From a virus: a DNA stretch of 42,015 nt. The stretch covers positions 1 to 42,015 of the IMG/VR virus record IMGVR_UViG_3300014720_000062, one strand, 5' to 3'. The translations under genes were made by a program, and so were the position numbers. Positions 15,430-23,300 of the stretch are shown in pieces (the first letter of the stretch is position 1; every line of letters starts with the position of its first letter). The notes under the pieces were generated by a model. The model was given only the letters and a program-made list of their open reading frames with translations, had not been told where the DNA came from and made no database searches.

Positions 15430-15827
15430 CGCGCCGCCTTTCGCGCCGGCGGCGCGAGCTGCAGCTTGTTCAGCCAGTTGGCGCGGCGGCCGATCGGCGG
15501 CGGCGCGCCGCCGTCGACGCCCACCACCTGGCGCAGGTTGCGGTCGACCGCGGCCGTCAGGCGCTTGCCCTTCATGATGAAGAGCGGCGGCTTCGGGCCG
15601 CTGTCGCGGATCAGGCGCCACGTGCACTCGTGGTAGCCGACGCGCTCGTCGTCGGCACGCACGTAGCCAGTGCGGCTTAGGAACCGCAGCTCGCGCTGCA
15701 CCGTGTTCTTCGGCCGGCCGGTGACGGCGACCAGGTGCTGCGTCGTGGCGCTGCGCAGGATCCTGAGGGTCTGCCACAGGATCTCGCGCTGGCGCGGCAC
15801 GCGCGGCGGCTTCAGGGGTCCGCTCAT
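15426..15827 (-). CDS. Winged-helix early protein
   Basis: A 133-residue protein. Residues about 13-70 read as a winged helix: REILWQTLRILRSATTQHLVA, recognition region GRPKNTVQRELRFLSRTGYV, then a wing. It is encoded directly after MuB. Related proteins next to MuB occur in other transposable phages; function unknown. Confidence 0.62.
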   Translation of the reverse strand: MSGPLKPPRVPRQREILWQTLRILRSATTQHLVAVTGRPKNTVQRELRFLSRTGYVRADDERVGYHECTWRLIRDSGPKPPLFIMKGKRLTAAVDRNLRQVVGVDGGAPPPIGRRANWLNKLQLAPPARKAAR

Positions 15828-15837
15828 GGTGCGGGCC

Positions 15838-16623
15838 TCAGGAGCCCAGCGCGTGGCTGGCGAGCTTGTTGGCGCGGGCGATGCCCGCCTCCATCATGTG
15901 CAGCGGCTGCTTGCCCCACTCGGCCTCGCCGACCTTCTTCAGGTTGCGCTTCAGCGCAAACTGCTCGATGCGGGCGAGGCCGACCCGGACCAGGCGCGCG
16001 CTGCCCTCCGAGGCCTCGTGCAGGCGCTTCAGCAGCGCGTCGTCGATCTCGGGGAGCATCGCCTGCGGCTTGCGGTCGTCGGCCAGCAGGTGCTTCGCCA
16101 GGAGGTGCGTGTCGTCGAGGTCGAGCGGCTTGAACTCCAGCTCGAAGGCGACGCGGCCGCTGAACTGGCGCTGGTCGATGCGGGTGCGCAGCTTCTTCAC
16201 GAAGTCGGCCATGCCGACCAGGATCACCGGCATGGTGCTGAGGTCGTGCAAGTCGCGCAGCGTGTTCAGGAGCCGCTTGCTGTCGACCACGTAGTCGGCC
16301 TCGTCGACGATCAGGATGCGGTTCTGCCGCACCAGCTCGCCGACGATGCGGGTCAGCGTCTTGGCCAGCGAGCGGTCGGGCTGCACGTCCAGCTCGCCGG
16401 CGATCGTCTCCAGCATGGTGAGCGGCGACCAGAGCTGCAGGGCGCGGACGTAGACGGCGCGCTCCTGGCGCACGCCGTACCAGGCGAGCCCGGTGGTCTT
16501 GCCGTAGCCGGTCTCGCCGAACACCACGCCGATGCCGGGCGTCGACAGGCTACGATCTTTCAGCGACTCGCCGAGCTCGGCGAGGCGCAGCAGGTTCTTG
16601 ACGGGGGCGATGACGTCTTTCAT
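15838..16623 (-). CDS. MuB-like transposition ATPase
   Basis: A 261-residue AAA+ ATPase. Walker A is GETGYGKT (36-43), Walker B is ILIVDEAD (103-110), with sensor-type residues in VILVGMAD. MuB coats target DNA, delivers it to the transpososome and gives target immunity. It is shorter than Mu MuB (312) and lacks the N-terminal helix-turn-helix domain, closer to the TniB/ExeA-like form. An 85-bp gap separates it from MuA with no gene inside. Confidence 0.9.
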   Translation of the reverse strand: MKDVIAPVKNLLRLAELGESLKDRSLSTPGIGVVFGETGYGKTTGLAWYGVRQERAVYVRALQLWSPLTMLETIAGELDVQPDRSLAKTLTRIVGELVRQNRILIVDEADYVVDSKRLLNTLRDLHDLSTMPVILVGMADFVKKLRTRIDQRQFSGRVAFELEFKPLDLDDTHLLAKHLLADDRKPQAMLPEIDDALLKRLHEASEGSARLVRVGLARIEQFALKRNLKKVGEAEWGKQPLHMMEAGIARANKLASHALGS

Positions 16624-16708
16624 TTTGGTATCTCACTCTTCGTTGCGAGTTGCCGGAGCCGGTCGGTGTTGCAAGCGCCGCCGGCTCTTCTCGTGTTTGG
16701 CGCGGCCT

Positions 16709-19021
16709 TCAGCCCGCGCTGTCCTCCTCGACCATGCGATGGGCTTTCCATTCGCCGGTGGTCGGGTAGATCTGCAGCCAGTGGCGGTCGTCGGCGGCGA
16801 TCTCCGCGCCGGCGTCGGCCTCTTCCTTCAAGAGCTTCCAGCGCGCGTAGCGCTCGTGCGGCTGTTCCTCAGGCAGCGCCGGCGCGTCGAACGCGGCGAC
16901 GAAGGCGGCGTGACGTTCCTGCTCCTCGGGCGTGGCCTCCGGGATCTCGCGGCGGCCCTGCGAGCGGACGGCGCGCGCCGCCTCCTCGAGGGCGGGCGTC
17001 AGCCAGGTCACGTTCGAGCTGGGGGCGGCGGGCGGCGGCGCTTCGCCGATCATGCGGGCCGCCACGGCGTGGACGTCGGCCTGGCGCGCGAAGCGGCGCA
17101 GCTCGGCCTTCCCGGCCTTCACGATCGCGTCCTGCTCGGCGCGCACCCGCATCGCCATCTCGGCGCGGTCGAGGCCCTTCAGCTCGGCGTTGACGGCGAT
17201 GCCGACGAAGGCCCAGGGATCGCTGTCGGTGTAGACCCAGACCTGGCCGAGATCGTCGGGATCGAGCCGGACCTGCACGCGCTCGCCGACATCCATGCCG
17301 GCGCAGACATAGTCGATGCCCTCGACCGAGACGCCCTTGCGCGTGATCGTGCGGACGTGGTCGCGCGCCGGCGGCATCAGCAGCATGCCGATCGCCGCCG
17401 GGTCGGCGAATTTCTGCGGATGGGCCGCCACGCCCTCGACCCACACGTCGTGCGGCGTGCGGCCGTCGAGCCCGGCATGCGGCGAGACGTCGTAGTCGTT
17501 GGCGATCCAGCCGGCCAGGCGGGCCTGCAGCTCCTCGCCGGTAAGGTCGACGGCGAACACCTTCTCGTCGCTCTCGCCCAGGCGCTGGGCGAAGGAACGC
17601 CGCGCCTCGATCTCCTTGCGGGCCGCCACGTCGGGCCCGACGTAGCCCGGCTGGTAGGGCATGAAGCCGTGCTGCACGGTGCCGATGGCGCGCTCGACGA
17701 ACGGCTTCTTCTCCGGCGAGTAGGGCGGCGTCGGCTGCAGCACGATCTCGAGCTGCGTCATGGCGAGGACGAAGTGCTTCGACGTGAAGTCGGAGCCGTT
17801 GTCGGTGACCAGCACCTCGGGCACGCCCCACGTGGCGATCGCGCGGGCGACCAGGAGCAGCGAGGCCGCGGTGCGCGGCGTGCGCGAGACCAGCGCCATC
17901 ATGCGGCGCGAGAAGACGTCGACGACGACGTAGATCGAATGGCGGCCGTCGAGACAGAGCACGTCGGCCGGCGAGGCGTCGATCTGCCAGCGCTGGTTCG
18001 GCCGCTCGATGCCGCCCGAGGCGTTGCCGAGCGCGAACCGGAACTTGGAGCGGTAGCCGTCGGGATCGTTGAGCGCCGACAGCACGGCGGCGTTCTGCGC
18101 GTCGGCCTTCCACTTCGCGAGGAAGCGCGCGATCGCGCCCTGCGACGGCAGCGCCATCATGAGCCCGAGGCGGTCCGGCGCGCCCTGGGGGAACTTGTGC
18201 GCGACCAGCTTGGCGAGGCCCTGGGCGCTGATCGCCGGCTGGCGGACGTGGCAGCCCAGCACGAACTCGGCCAGCTCGGCCGACTGGTCGAACACGGACT
18301 TTCGACCGCAGTTCGAATATCGGTCGACCAGCTCGTGGGCGCGGCCGGCGGCGCGCGCGGCGAGCCAGCGCTGAAGCGTGCGGCGGCTGAGCCTGGCGAG
18401 CAGCGGCCGCGCCCACTCCGGCAGCACGACGTGCCCGGCCTTCACCGCCTGCACGAAGGGATCGAGCGACGCGCGATCGGAGCGTCCGCCCCGGAAGCGG
18501 TCGAACTCGGCGAGCAGAACCTGACGGGCGCTCAGCCGCTCGGCCTGCCGCGCCTTGAGAGTGGAAGCGACGGTGGCGGGGATGGGGGCGGGCACGGCCG
18601 CGCGATTGGCGGGGCTGGCGGCAGAACGATCGGCGGGACGGTGCGTCGCCGCGATGACGCGCCGGCGCAGGATCTCGCCGCGCACGTCGGCCGGCAGGGC
18701 GGAGAGGGCGAACTCGCGGCCGCCGCCGCGGCCCTGCCGCTCGCGGCTCGACCAGCGCTGCCGCGTCGCCAGCTTGGAGATCTGTTCGCGCCGCTGCGGC
18801 AGCCCGTCGAGCCTGAGCGCGGCCAGCTCGGCCGCCGAAAAAAAGTCGGCCCCGACATCGACCATCTCGCCTCGGTGATCGCCGGGGGCGGGTACGCGGT
18901 CGGTGTCGGGGCCAGTCGATCCGATCGCCGAGGGGATGGCTGGCGATCGGGAGGCTGCGTCGCCGGAGAGGGAGGTCTTCGGCGCGGGCTGCAGCGAACG
19001 GGTTGAAAGTCGGCGGGCCAT
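16709..19021 (-). CDS. MuA-like DDE transposase
   Basis: A 770-residue transposase. The N-terminal winged-helix enhancer-binding domain spans about 58-115 (FSAAELAALRLDGLPQRREQ). End-binding helical domains follow (about 160-310). The RNase H catalytic core shows D348 (WQIDAS), D407 (VTDNGSDF) and E443 (KPFVERAIG), a DD35E set. The C-terminal part (from about 560) fits the MuB/ClpX-contact region. It cuts and joins the phage ends. I start at the ATG at 19021, which overlaps the ner stop (TGATG). About 100 residues longer than Mu MuA. Confidence 0.95.
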   Translation of the reverse strand: MARRLSTRSLQPAPKTSLSGDAASRSPAIPSAIGSTGPDTDRVPAPGDHRGEMVDVGADFFSAAELAALRLDGLPQRREQISKLATRQRWSSRERQGRGGGREFALSALPADVRGEILRRRVIAATHRPADRSAASPANRAAVPAPIPATVASTLKARQAERLSARQVLLAEFDRFRGGRSDRASLDPFVQAVKAGHVVLPEWARPLLARLSRRTLQRWLAARAAGRAHELVDRYSNCGRKSVFDQSAELAEFVLGCHVRQPAISAQGLAKLVAHKFPQGAPDRLGLMMALPSQGAIARFLAKWKADAQNAAVLSALNDPDGYRSKFRFALGNASGGIERPNQRWQIDASPADVLCLDGRHSIYVVVDVFSRRMMALVSRTPRTAASLLLVARAIATWGVPEVLVTDNGSDFTSKHFVLAMTQLEIVLQPTPPYSPEKKPFVERAIGTVQHGFMPYQPGYVGPDVAARKEIEARRSFAQRLGESDEKVFAVDLTGEELQARLAGWIANDYDVSPHAGLDGRTPHDVWVEGVAAHPQKFADPAAIGMLLMPPARDHVRTITRKGVSVEGIDYVCAGMDVGERVQVRLDPDDLGQVWVYTDSDPWAFVGIAVNAELKGLDRAEMAMRVRAEQDAIVKAGKAELRRFARQADVHAVAARMIGEAPPPAAPSSNVTWLTPALEEAARAVRSQGRREIPEATPEEQERHAAFVAAFDAPALPEEQPHERYARWKLLKEEADAGAEIAADDRHWLQIYPTTGEWKAHRMVEEDSAG

Positions 19022-19353
19022 CACGCGGCCCGCTCGTGGGGATTGGTGCGGGAAGCGGGGATAGTCTCAGAGGGGCCGCAATCGTTCCTTCTGGACTCCT
19101 TCTTGCCGCCGCGTTTAATCGGCACGTCTTGGCGGTCGTAGCGGGGGGGCCAGATCACATGGGCCGGAACGCCGATCGTGCGGGCGATGATCCGTTCGAC
19201 CTTGGGCCAACGCTTCACCAGGCAGACGCTCACGGCCGACGGCGAGAGATTGTGGCGTATCGACAGCCCTCGTTGCGTGAAGCCCTTGCGCTTCAACGCG
19301 GCGACGATGTCGGCCTTGTGCATTCCCTTCGGAGGTTTGGACCCGCTTTGCAT
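19021..19353 (-). CDS. ner: Ner-like transcriptional repressor
   Basis: A 110-residue protein with the Ner/Nlp signature: MHKADIVAALKRKGFTQRGL, then LSPSAVSVCLVKRWPKVERIIARTIGV and PPRYDR. In Mu, Ner turns down the early and repressor promoters. It is longer than Mu Ner (75) because of a basic C-terminal tail. It is the first gene of the leftward early operon. A start at Met11 is possible. Confidence 0.88.
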   Translation of the reverse strand: MQSGSKPPKGMHKADIVAALKRKGFTQRGLSIRHNLSPSAVSVCLVKRWPKVERIIARTIGVPAHVIWPPRYDRQDVPIKRGGKKESRRNDCGPSETIPASRTNPHERAA

Positions 19354-19369
19354 TCCAGCTCGGCTCGCT

Positions 19370-19405
19370 CCCGCATATCTGCGTTAGTGAACGCTAATCT
19401 GCGGG
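19370..19405. promoter_or_regulatory. Candidate operator: 36-bp imperfect dyad
   Basis: The sequence begins CCCGCATATCTGCGTT and ends AACGCTAATCTGCGGG. Outer arms CCCGCA/TGCGGG and inner arms GCGTT/AACGC are symmetric. It overlaps the probable early promoter -10, between ner and the repressor. Partial copies follow to the right (ATATGCGG at 19426..19433, and AAGCGGGG near 19471). It should be the Ner and/or repressor site, and in Mu the same element also serves as the transposition enhancer. Confidence 0.7.
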
Positions 19406-19420
19406 TGTCGGCCTTGTCAA
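19391..19420 (-). promoter_or_regulatory. Early promoter (leftward)
   Basis: On the minus strand a perfect TTGACA (19420..19415) is followed after 18 bp by TAGCGT (19396..19391). The -10 box lies inside the 36-bp dyad, so a bound repressor would block it. It would drive ner, A, B and the rest of the early operon down to the Mor-type gene. Confidence 0.65.
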
Positions 19421-19484
19421 CTCATATATGCGGTTTCAACCCGCTCAAGAGCGGTCCCGCGGATCAAATAAGCGGGGCGTCCTG

Positions 19485-20237
19485 ATGGCTCCACGCCCCA
19501 AGGATGTCGACCTGCGCCTCGCGCCATTGGCTGAGGGTTTCGGCAACAGGGTGAATGTTGCAGCGTTGCGCATTGGCACGCGGCCCGAGGCGGCGGCGGC
19601 GATGGGCCTGTCCGACGATCAGCTCGGTCGCATCATCAAGGAGAAGGCCGTGCCGACGCTGCCGGCGATCGCGGGCCTCGCCAAGGCAAGCGGCTGCACG
19701 CTGGAGTGGCTGGCGTTCGACCAGGGCTCGCAGTTTGCCGAGACGTCGTTCGCCGTGCCGATCGTCGCCAAGGTCGCAGCGAAGGTGATGGCGACCACCA
19801 ACTACGACAGCGTGCTCGCCGACACCGTGCTTGTGCCGCGCTACGACGTGCGGTTCTCGGCCGGGCCCGGCGCGTCGGGCGGCGACGACCGGATCGTGGC
19901 GACGCTGCCCTTCTCGCGGCGCTATCTCGAAGGCGTGCTGCGCTGCGCGCTCGACGACGTGGCGATCGGCGAGGCCGACGGCGACTCGATGGAACCGACG
20001 ATCGGCGACGGCGACCTGCTCATGGTGCACCTGAAGCGCAAGCGGATCTCGGACGGGCACATCTTCGTGCTGCGGCTCGCCGACGAGCTGGTGGTGAAGC
20101 GCGTGCAGCGCGAGCTCGACGGCTCGCTGATCCTGATGAGCGACAACAAGGCCTATGCCGATCGGCGGCTGACCCAGGCCGAGGCCGACCAGGTCGACGT
20201 CATCGGCCGGCTGATCTGGAGCGGCGGGCCGGTCTAG
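19485..20237 (+). CDS. Lysogeny repressor, HTH plus S24 (LexA/CI-like) peptidase
   Basis: A 250-residue protein from the ATG at 19485 (an in-frame ATG at 19428 would add 19 residues but lies in the promoter region). The N-terminal helix-turn-helix spans about 20-60 (PEAAAAMGLSDDQLGRIIKEK). The C-terminal S24 domain has the nucleophile S168 in GDSMEPT and the general base K205 in ELVVKRV. A possible self-cleavage pair is A126-G127. This predicts SOS-linked induction, unlike the Clp-degraded Mu repressor. It is divergent from ner, and its stop shares a CTAG with the converging gene. Confidence 0.88.
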   Translation: MAPRPKDVDLRLAPLAEGFGNRVNVAALRIGTRPEAAAAMGLSDDQLGRIIKEKAVPTLPAIAGLAKASGCTLEWLAFDQGSQFAETSFAVPIVAKVAAKVMATTNYDSVLADTVLVPRYDVRFSAGPGASGGDDRIVATLPFSRRYLEGVLRCALDDVAIGEADGDSMEPTIGDGDLLMVHLKRKRISDGHIFVLRLADELVVKRVQRELDGSLILMSDNKAYADRRLTQAEADQVDVIGRLIWSGGPV

Positions 20238-20833
20238 CGCGCGCGTGCCCGCGCCGCGGCATCCTTCAGCCACCCGGGCTGCGTCATGTCGCTGAAGCGC
20301 GCGCCGAATGTCGGGACGTTGAACTCGGCGCCCGGCGAGGAGACACCTTCGGCATAGCCTCGCCGCTCGTCGATCATGAGCGAGCCGCTCGCGACCACGG
20401 CATCGTCGAACCGCATCGTGCGCAGGAGGTCGACGACGGCGCCGGGCTCCGGGGGGATGGCCGTATCGGCGATGTTCGTGAAGAGCGGCTTCGCGCCGTT
20501 GGCCACGGCGGCGAGCAACGTGTAGACGCGCCGGCGATCGTCGGACGGCCGCGCGAGCTGCACGACGAACACCCATCTCGAGAAGATCCCGGACGGACCC
20601 AGCACGCGTCGCAGCTCACGGCCGCGCTCGACCACCAGGCGATCGAGCGTCGCCTGGTCGGCGTGCTTGAAGGCGAGGGCGGCGTAGCGCTCGATCACGT
20701 CCGTGAACTCGCGTTGCGCGACGGGGATGGCCTCGGGCGGCGGCGCCAGCCGCGCCCATGACCTGGTCGAGACGGCCATGGGCAGGGAGGCGAGGGCGCC
20801 GACCAGGGCACAGCGGCGGGATAGGGCGGCCAT
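20234..20833 (-). CDS. Exported protein of unknown function, probable lysogenic conversion gene
   Basis: A 199-residue protein with a signal peptide-like start (SRRCALVGALASLPMAVSTRSWA; the Arg pair could also suit Tat). The mature part has no domain I recognise. Its stop overlaps the repressor stop in a shared CTAG. With the lipoprotein gene 33 bp upstream it forms a leftward pair outside both late operons. Position beside the repressor suggests expression in the lysogen, which is inference. Confidence 0.6.
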   Translation of the reverse strand: MAALSRRCALVGALASLPMAVSTRSWARLAPPPEAIPVAQREFTDVIERYAALAFKHADQATLDRLVVERGRELRRVLGPSGIFSRWVFVVQLARPSDDRRRVYTLLAAVANGAKPLFTNIADTAIPPEPGAVVDLLRTMRFDDAVVASGSLMIDERRGYAEGVSSPGAEFNVPTFGARFSDMTQPGWLKDAAARARAR

Positions 20834-20866
20834 GGCGGCGAGTGTCGCGGGCCGCCGCGCCGGCGT

Positions 20867-21307
20867 CTAGCTCCCGGCGGCGCAGCGGTCGACGATCCCC
20901 TTCGCACCGGCATCGACGCCGCCCAGGTCGGCGACCAGCTTGCGCCGGCGCCACTCCACGATGCTGCCCGCGCCGTCGGCGCGCACCGTGTAGATGGCCA
21001 TGACGTCGGGCGTCGCCTTCGAGGCGATGACGATGGTCGCCGTCGACCTCTCCCGATCGAAGGTCGGGGTGGCGGCCCATTCCTGCGCCGAGCGCCGCGC
21101 GATGCAATTCGCCATCGGCTCCCAGGGAACGGCCTGGCGCTGGGTGAGCCGGACGGGTTGGGCCTCGACGTCGTCGATCGAGGTGCAGGCGCCGCTCGTC
21201 ACCGCGAGCGCGAGGGCGGCAAGGATCGCCGCGCGGCGGGACAGCCGGGGGGACAGCCAGGGGGACAGCCGGCAGGGCCGCCGGCAGGGCAGATGGGGAA
21301 GGCGCAT
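20867..21307 (-). CDS. Putative lipoprotein, probable lysogenic conversion gene
   Basis: A 146-residue protein. Basic N-terminus with repeats (PCRRPCRLSPWLSPRLSRR), hydrophobic stretch AAILAALALAV and a lipobox-like SGAC at about 38-41; the position -3 residue is Ser, not the usual Leu, so lipidation is likely but not certain. The mature part contains TIVIASKATPDVMAIYTV. The 5' coding DNA has short GGGGGACAGCC repeats. No family recognised. Confidence 0.6.
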   Translation of the reverse strand: MRLPHLPCRRPCRLSPWLSPRLSRRAAILAALALAVTSGACTSIDDVEAQPVRLTQRQAVPWEPMANCIARRSAQEWAATPTFDRERSTATIVIASKATPDVMAIYTVRADGAGSIVEWRRRKLVADLGGVDAGAKGIVDRCAAGS

Positions 21308-21333
21308 TCGGGCTCCTTTATTGCCGCCCGGTT

Positions 21334-21364
21334 GGGGCCGGGGCCGGGGCCGGGCGGGTGGGGG
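21334..21364 (+). other. G-rich tract, G-quadruplex candidate
   Basis: Several runs of three or four G (GGGGCCGGGGCCGGGGCC followed by GGGCGGG) with 1-2 base gaps, between the lipoprotein start and the rightward late promoter. The rest of 21308..21596 holds the late promoter and a direct repeat of TTCGAACGC (21483 and 21495) but no gene. Confidence 0.5.
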
Positions 21365-21543
21365 AAGCCTGAGTTTCGGGCCGCCCGGGCCGGCCGGTCC
21401 AGCCCGCCGCCTGGGGGTATCGGCCGATTTGGCCGTGGGGCGCCTGCAGGGGGGAAGACGGGCCGGGACTACCGGGAAATTCTTCGAACGCGTTTTCGAA
21501 CGCCCGCAGGGCCGGGGAAGGGCGGTTCGGGGGCGGACCGCAG

Positions 21544-21586
21544 GGGAAGCCCTTCCCTCGTGAACCGTTTCCGGCGCCGACCTAGC
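21544..21586 (+). promoter_or_regulatory. Right late promoter with Mor/C-type operator
   Basis: Dyad GGGAAG-CC-CTTCCC (21544..21557), 23 bp, then CCTAGC (21581..21586), matching the left late promoter in spacing and flanks. It should fire the capsid-tail operon when the Mor-type activator appears. The predicted transcription start falls almost on the ATG at 21597. Confidence 0.8.
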
Positions 21587-21596
21587 GTCCCCCGGC

Positions 21597-22805
21597 ATGC
21601 TGAACCGCGTCAAGCATCTCCTGAGCGGCCTTTCCCGGAGGCTCGTATGTGACCCACGCCAAGTGGCCCTGCTCGACGCCTCGGGCGGCGGGCTGACCGC
21701 ACCGCTGTCGATCGAGCTGCTGTCGTCCGGCGCGAACGATCCGCCGGAGTGGGTGCGGTTCCTGGCGCCGGGCGTGAACAAGGGACGGTCCGGCCGCGAG
21801 TACACGGTCCTCAGCGTCGACCAGGTCACGCGAGCCTCGAATGCCTGGAAGGGCGCGATCGATCTCATCTGCTGCTTCGAGCACCAGTTCGACCGCGCGC
21901 GCCAGAACGGCCAGCCGGCGCCGGCCGCCGCCTGGATCAAGGAGCTGTCGGCGACCGGCCCCGACGGTTCGCCCGGTCTGTGGGCGCGCGTCGAGTGGCT
22001 GCCGGAGACCGCGCAGCTCATCCGCGCCCGCAAGTATCGCTACCTCTCCGCCGTCATCGAGCACGACGCCGCCGGCAACGTGCTGCGCGTGCTGCGCGCG
22101 ACGCTGACGAACCAGCCGGAGATGGACACCGCCACCGCGCTTTTTTCTGCACTGCCAACCAAGGAGCCCACCGTGAACCTGCTGCAGAAGCTGCTGGCCG
22201 CCTTCGGCCTCGCCGCCACCACGAACGAGGACGCCGCCGTCGCGCACGCCTCGGCGCTCGCCACCCTCTGCGCCGCGCTCGCCAAGCAGGTGGGCGTCGA
22301 GATCGCCGCGCTGTCGGCGATGACCGCCGACCAGGTCACGACGGCGCTGCAGAAGCCGCTGGCCGAGCGGATCGCCACGCTGTCGGTCCTCGCCAAGGTC
22401 ACGGGCGAGGCGACGCCCGAGGCGATCGCCGCCGGCATCCGCGCCCAGGGCGTCGATCCGGCACAGCATGTCGCGCGCTCCGTCTACGACGACGTCGCCG
22501 CCCGCCTCGCCACGCTGACCGCCGAGACCCGCGCGCGCACGATCGACGAGGCGACGAAGGCCGGCAAGCTCACGCCCGCGATGAAGGGCTGGGCCGAGAG
22601 CATGACGCTCGAGCAGCTCACCGCGTTCCTGTCGACGGCGCCCGTGATCGTCAATCCGAACGGCGGCGCGCCCGCTGGACAGACGCAGGTCGCGATCCTG
22701 TCGGCCGAGGAGAAGGCGCAGGCCCGGCAGATGGGTGTCACAGACGAGGACTTCCTGGCGGCCAAGAAGGCCCAGGCGGCCTTCGAAGCCCGCTTCACCG
22801 CCTGA
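21597..22805 (+). CDS. Head maturation protease, Mu gpI-like
   Basis: A 402-residue Mu I-type protease/scaffold fusion. The conserved protease part begins about residue 23 (LDASGGGLTAPLSIELLSSG) and includes APAAAWIKELSATG and ARKYRYLSAVI. The C-terminal half, rich in Ala and helical, is the scaffold. It processes the scaffold during head maturation. The ATG has no ribosome binding site and lies at the predicted transcription start, so the mRNA may be leaderless; the alternative is GTG at 21663. It is the first gene of the right late operon. Confidence 0.85.
   Translation: MLNRVKHLLSGLSRRLVCDPRQVALLDASGGGLTAPLSIELLSSGANDPPEWVRFLAPGVNKGRSGREYTVLSVDQVTRASNAWKGAIDLICCFEHQFDRARQNGQPAPAAAWIKELSATGPDGSPGLWARVEWLPETAQLIRARKYRYLSAVIEHDAAGNVLRVLRATLTNQPEMDTATALFSALPTKEPTVNLLQKLLAAFGLAATTNEDAAVAHASALATLCAALAKQVGVEIAALSAMTADQVTTALQKPLAERIATLSVLAKVTGEATPEAIAAGIRAQGVDPAQHVARSVYDDVAARLATLTAETRARTIDEATKAGKLTPAMKGWAESMTLEQLTAFLSTAPVIVNPNGGAPAGQTQVAILSAEEKAQARQMGVTDEDFLAAKKAQAAFEARFTA
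22173..22805 (+). CDS. Scaffold protein from an in-frame internal start, Mu gpZ-like
   Basis: Inside the protease gene, AAGGAG (22161..22166) stands six bases before an in-frame GTG (codon 193), giving a 210-residue protein VNLLQKLLAAFGLAATTNED... with only the scaffold part. Mu produces its scaffold Z in the same way from gene I. The site follows six T residues (22141..22146), unusual in this GC-rich gene. Evidence is the ideal ribosome site at the domain border; expression is not proven. Confidence 0.7.
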   Translation: MNLLQKLLAAFGLAATTNEDAAVAHASALATLCAALAKQVGVEIAALSAMTADQVTTALQKPLAERIATLSVLAKVTGEATPEAIAAGIRAQGVDPAQHVARSVYDDVAARLATLTAETRARTIDEATKAGKLTPAMKGWAESMTLEQLTAFLSTAPVIVNPNGGAPAGQTQVAILSAEEKAQARQMGVTDEDFLAAKKAQAAFEARFTA

Positions 22806-22837
22806 TCCCGTTCACGAACCCTCACTAAGGAGCTGAC

Positions 22838-23251
22838 ATGGCTGCAACTGCTTCGGACCGCGTCACCCAGACGCGCTCCGGCGAGATCGTCTCCCTGCCC
22901 GTGGCTGCGGCGACCAAGATCCCCGCCGGCGTCATGGTGCAGAACGATGCCACCGGCTGGGCCGTGAACGGCTCGGCCACGATCGCCAACCGCACGATCG
23001 GCATCAGCGTCGCCCAGGCCGACAACTCGGGCGGCGCGAACGGCGCGATCAAGGTCGACGTGCGGCGCAAGATCGTCGCCATCTTCGGCAACTCGGCCGC
23101 CGGCGACCTGATCGCCGCCGCCGACATCGGCAACGACTGCTACGTAGTCGACAACCAGACCGTGGCCAAGACGAACAACGGCGGCGCGCGTCCCGTGGCC
23201 GGCCAGATCGTCGACGTCGACAGCCGCGGCGTCCACGTCGAGTTCGCGTAG
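22838..23251 (+). CDS. Putative capsid decoration protein
   Basis: A 137-residue protein beginning MAATASDRVTQTRSGEIVSLPVAAATKIPAGV, beta-rich, between protease/scaffold and capsid. Small proteins of this type (DUF2190-like) at this location are head decoration or fibre proteins. Good ribosome site (AAGGAG). The exact family is not certain. Confidence 0.65.
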   Translation: MAATASDRVTQTRSGEIVSLPVAAATKIPAGVMVQNDATGWAVNGSATIANRTIGISVAQADNSGGANGAIKVDVRRKIVAIFGNSAAGDLIAAADIGNDCYVVDNQTVAKTNNGGARPVAGQIVDVDSRGVHVEFA

Positions 23252-23300
23252 ACGGACCGGCGCCCCCTCCCCCCACGACTGACCACCAGGAGCACCACGC

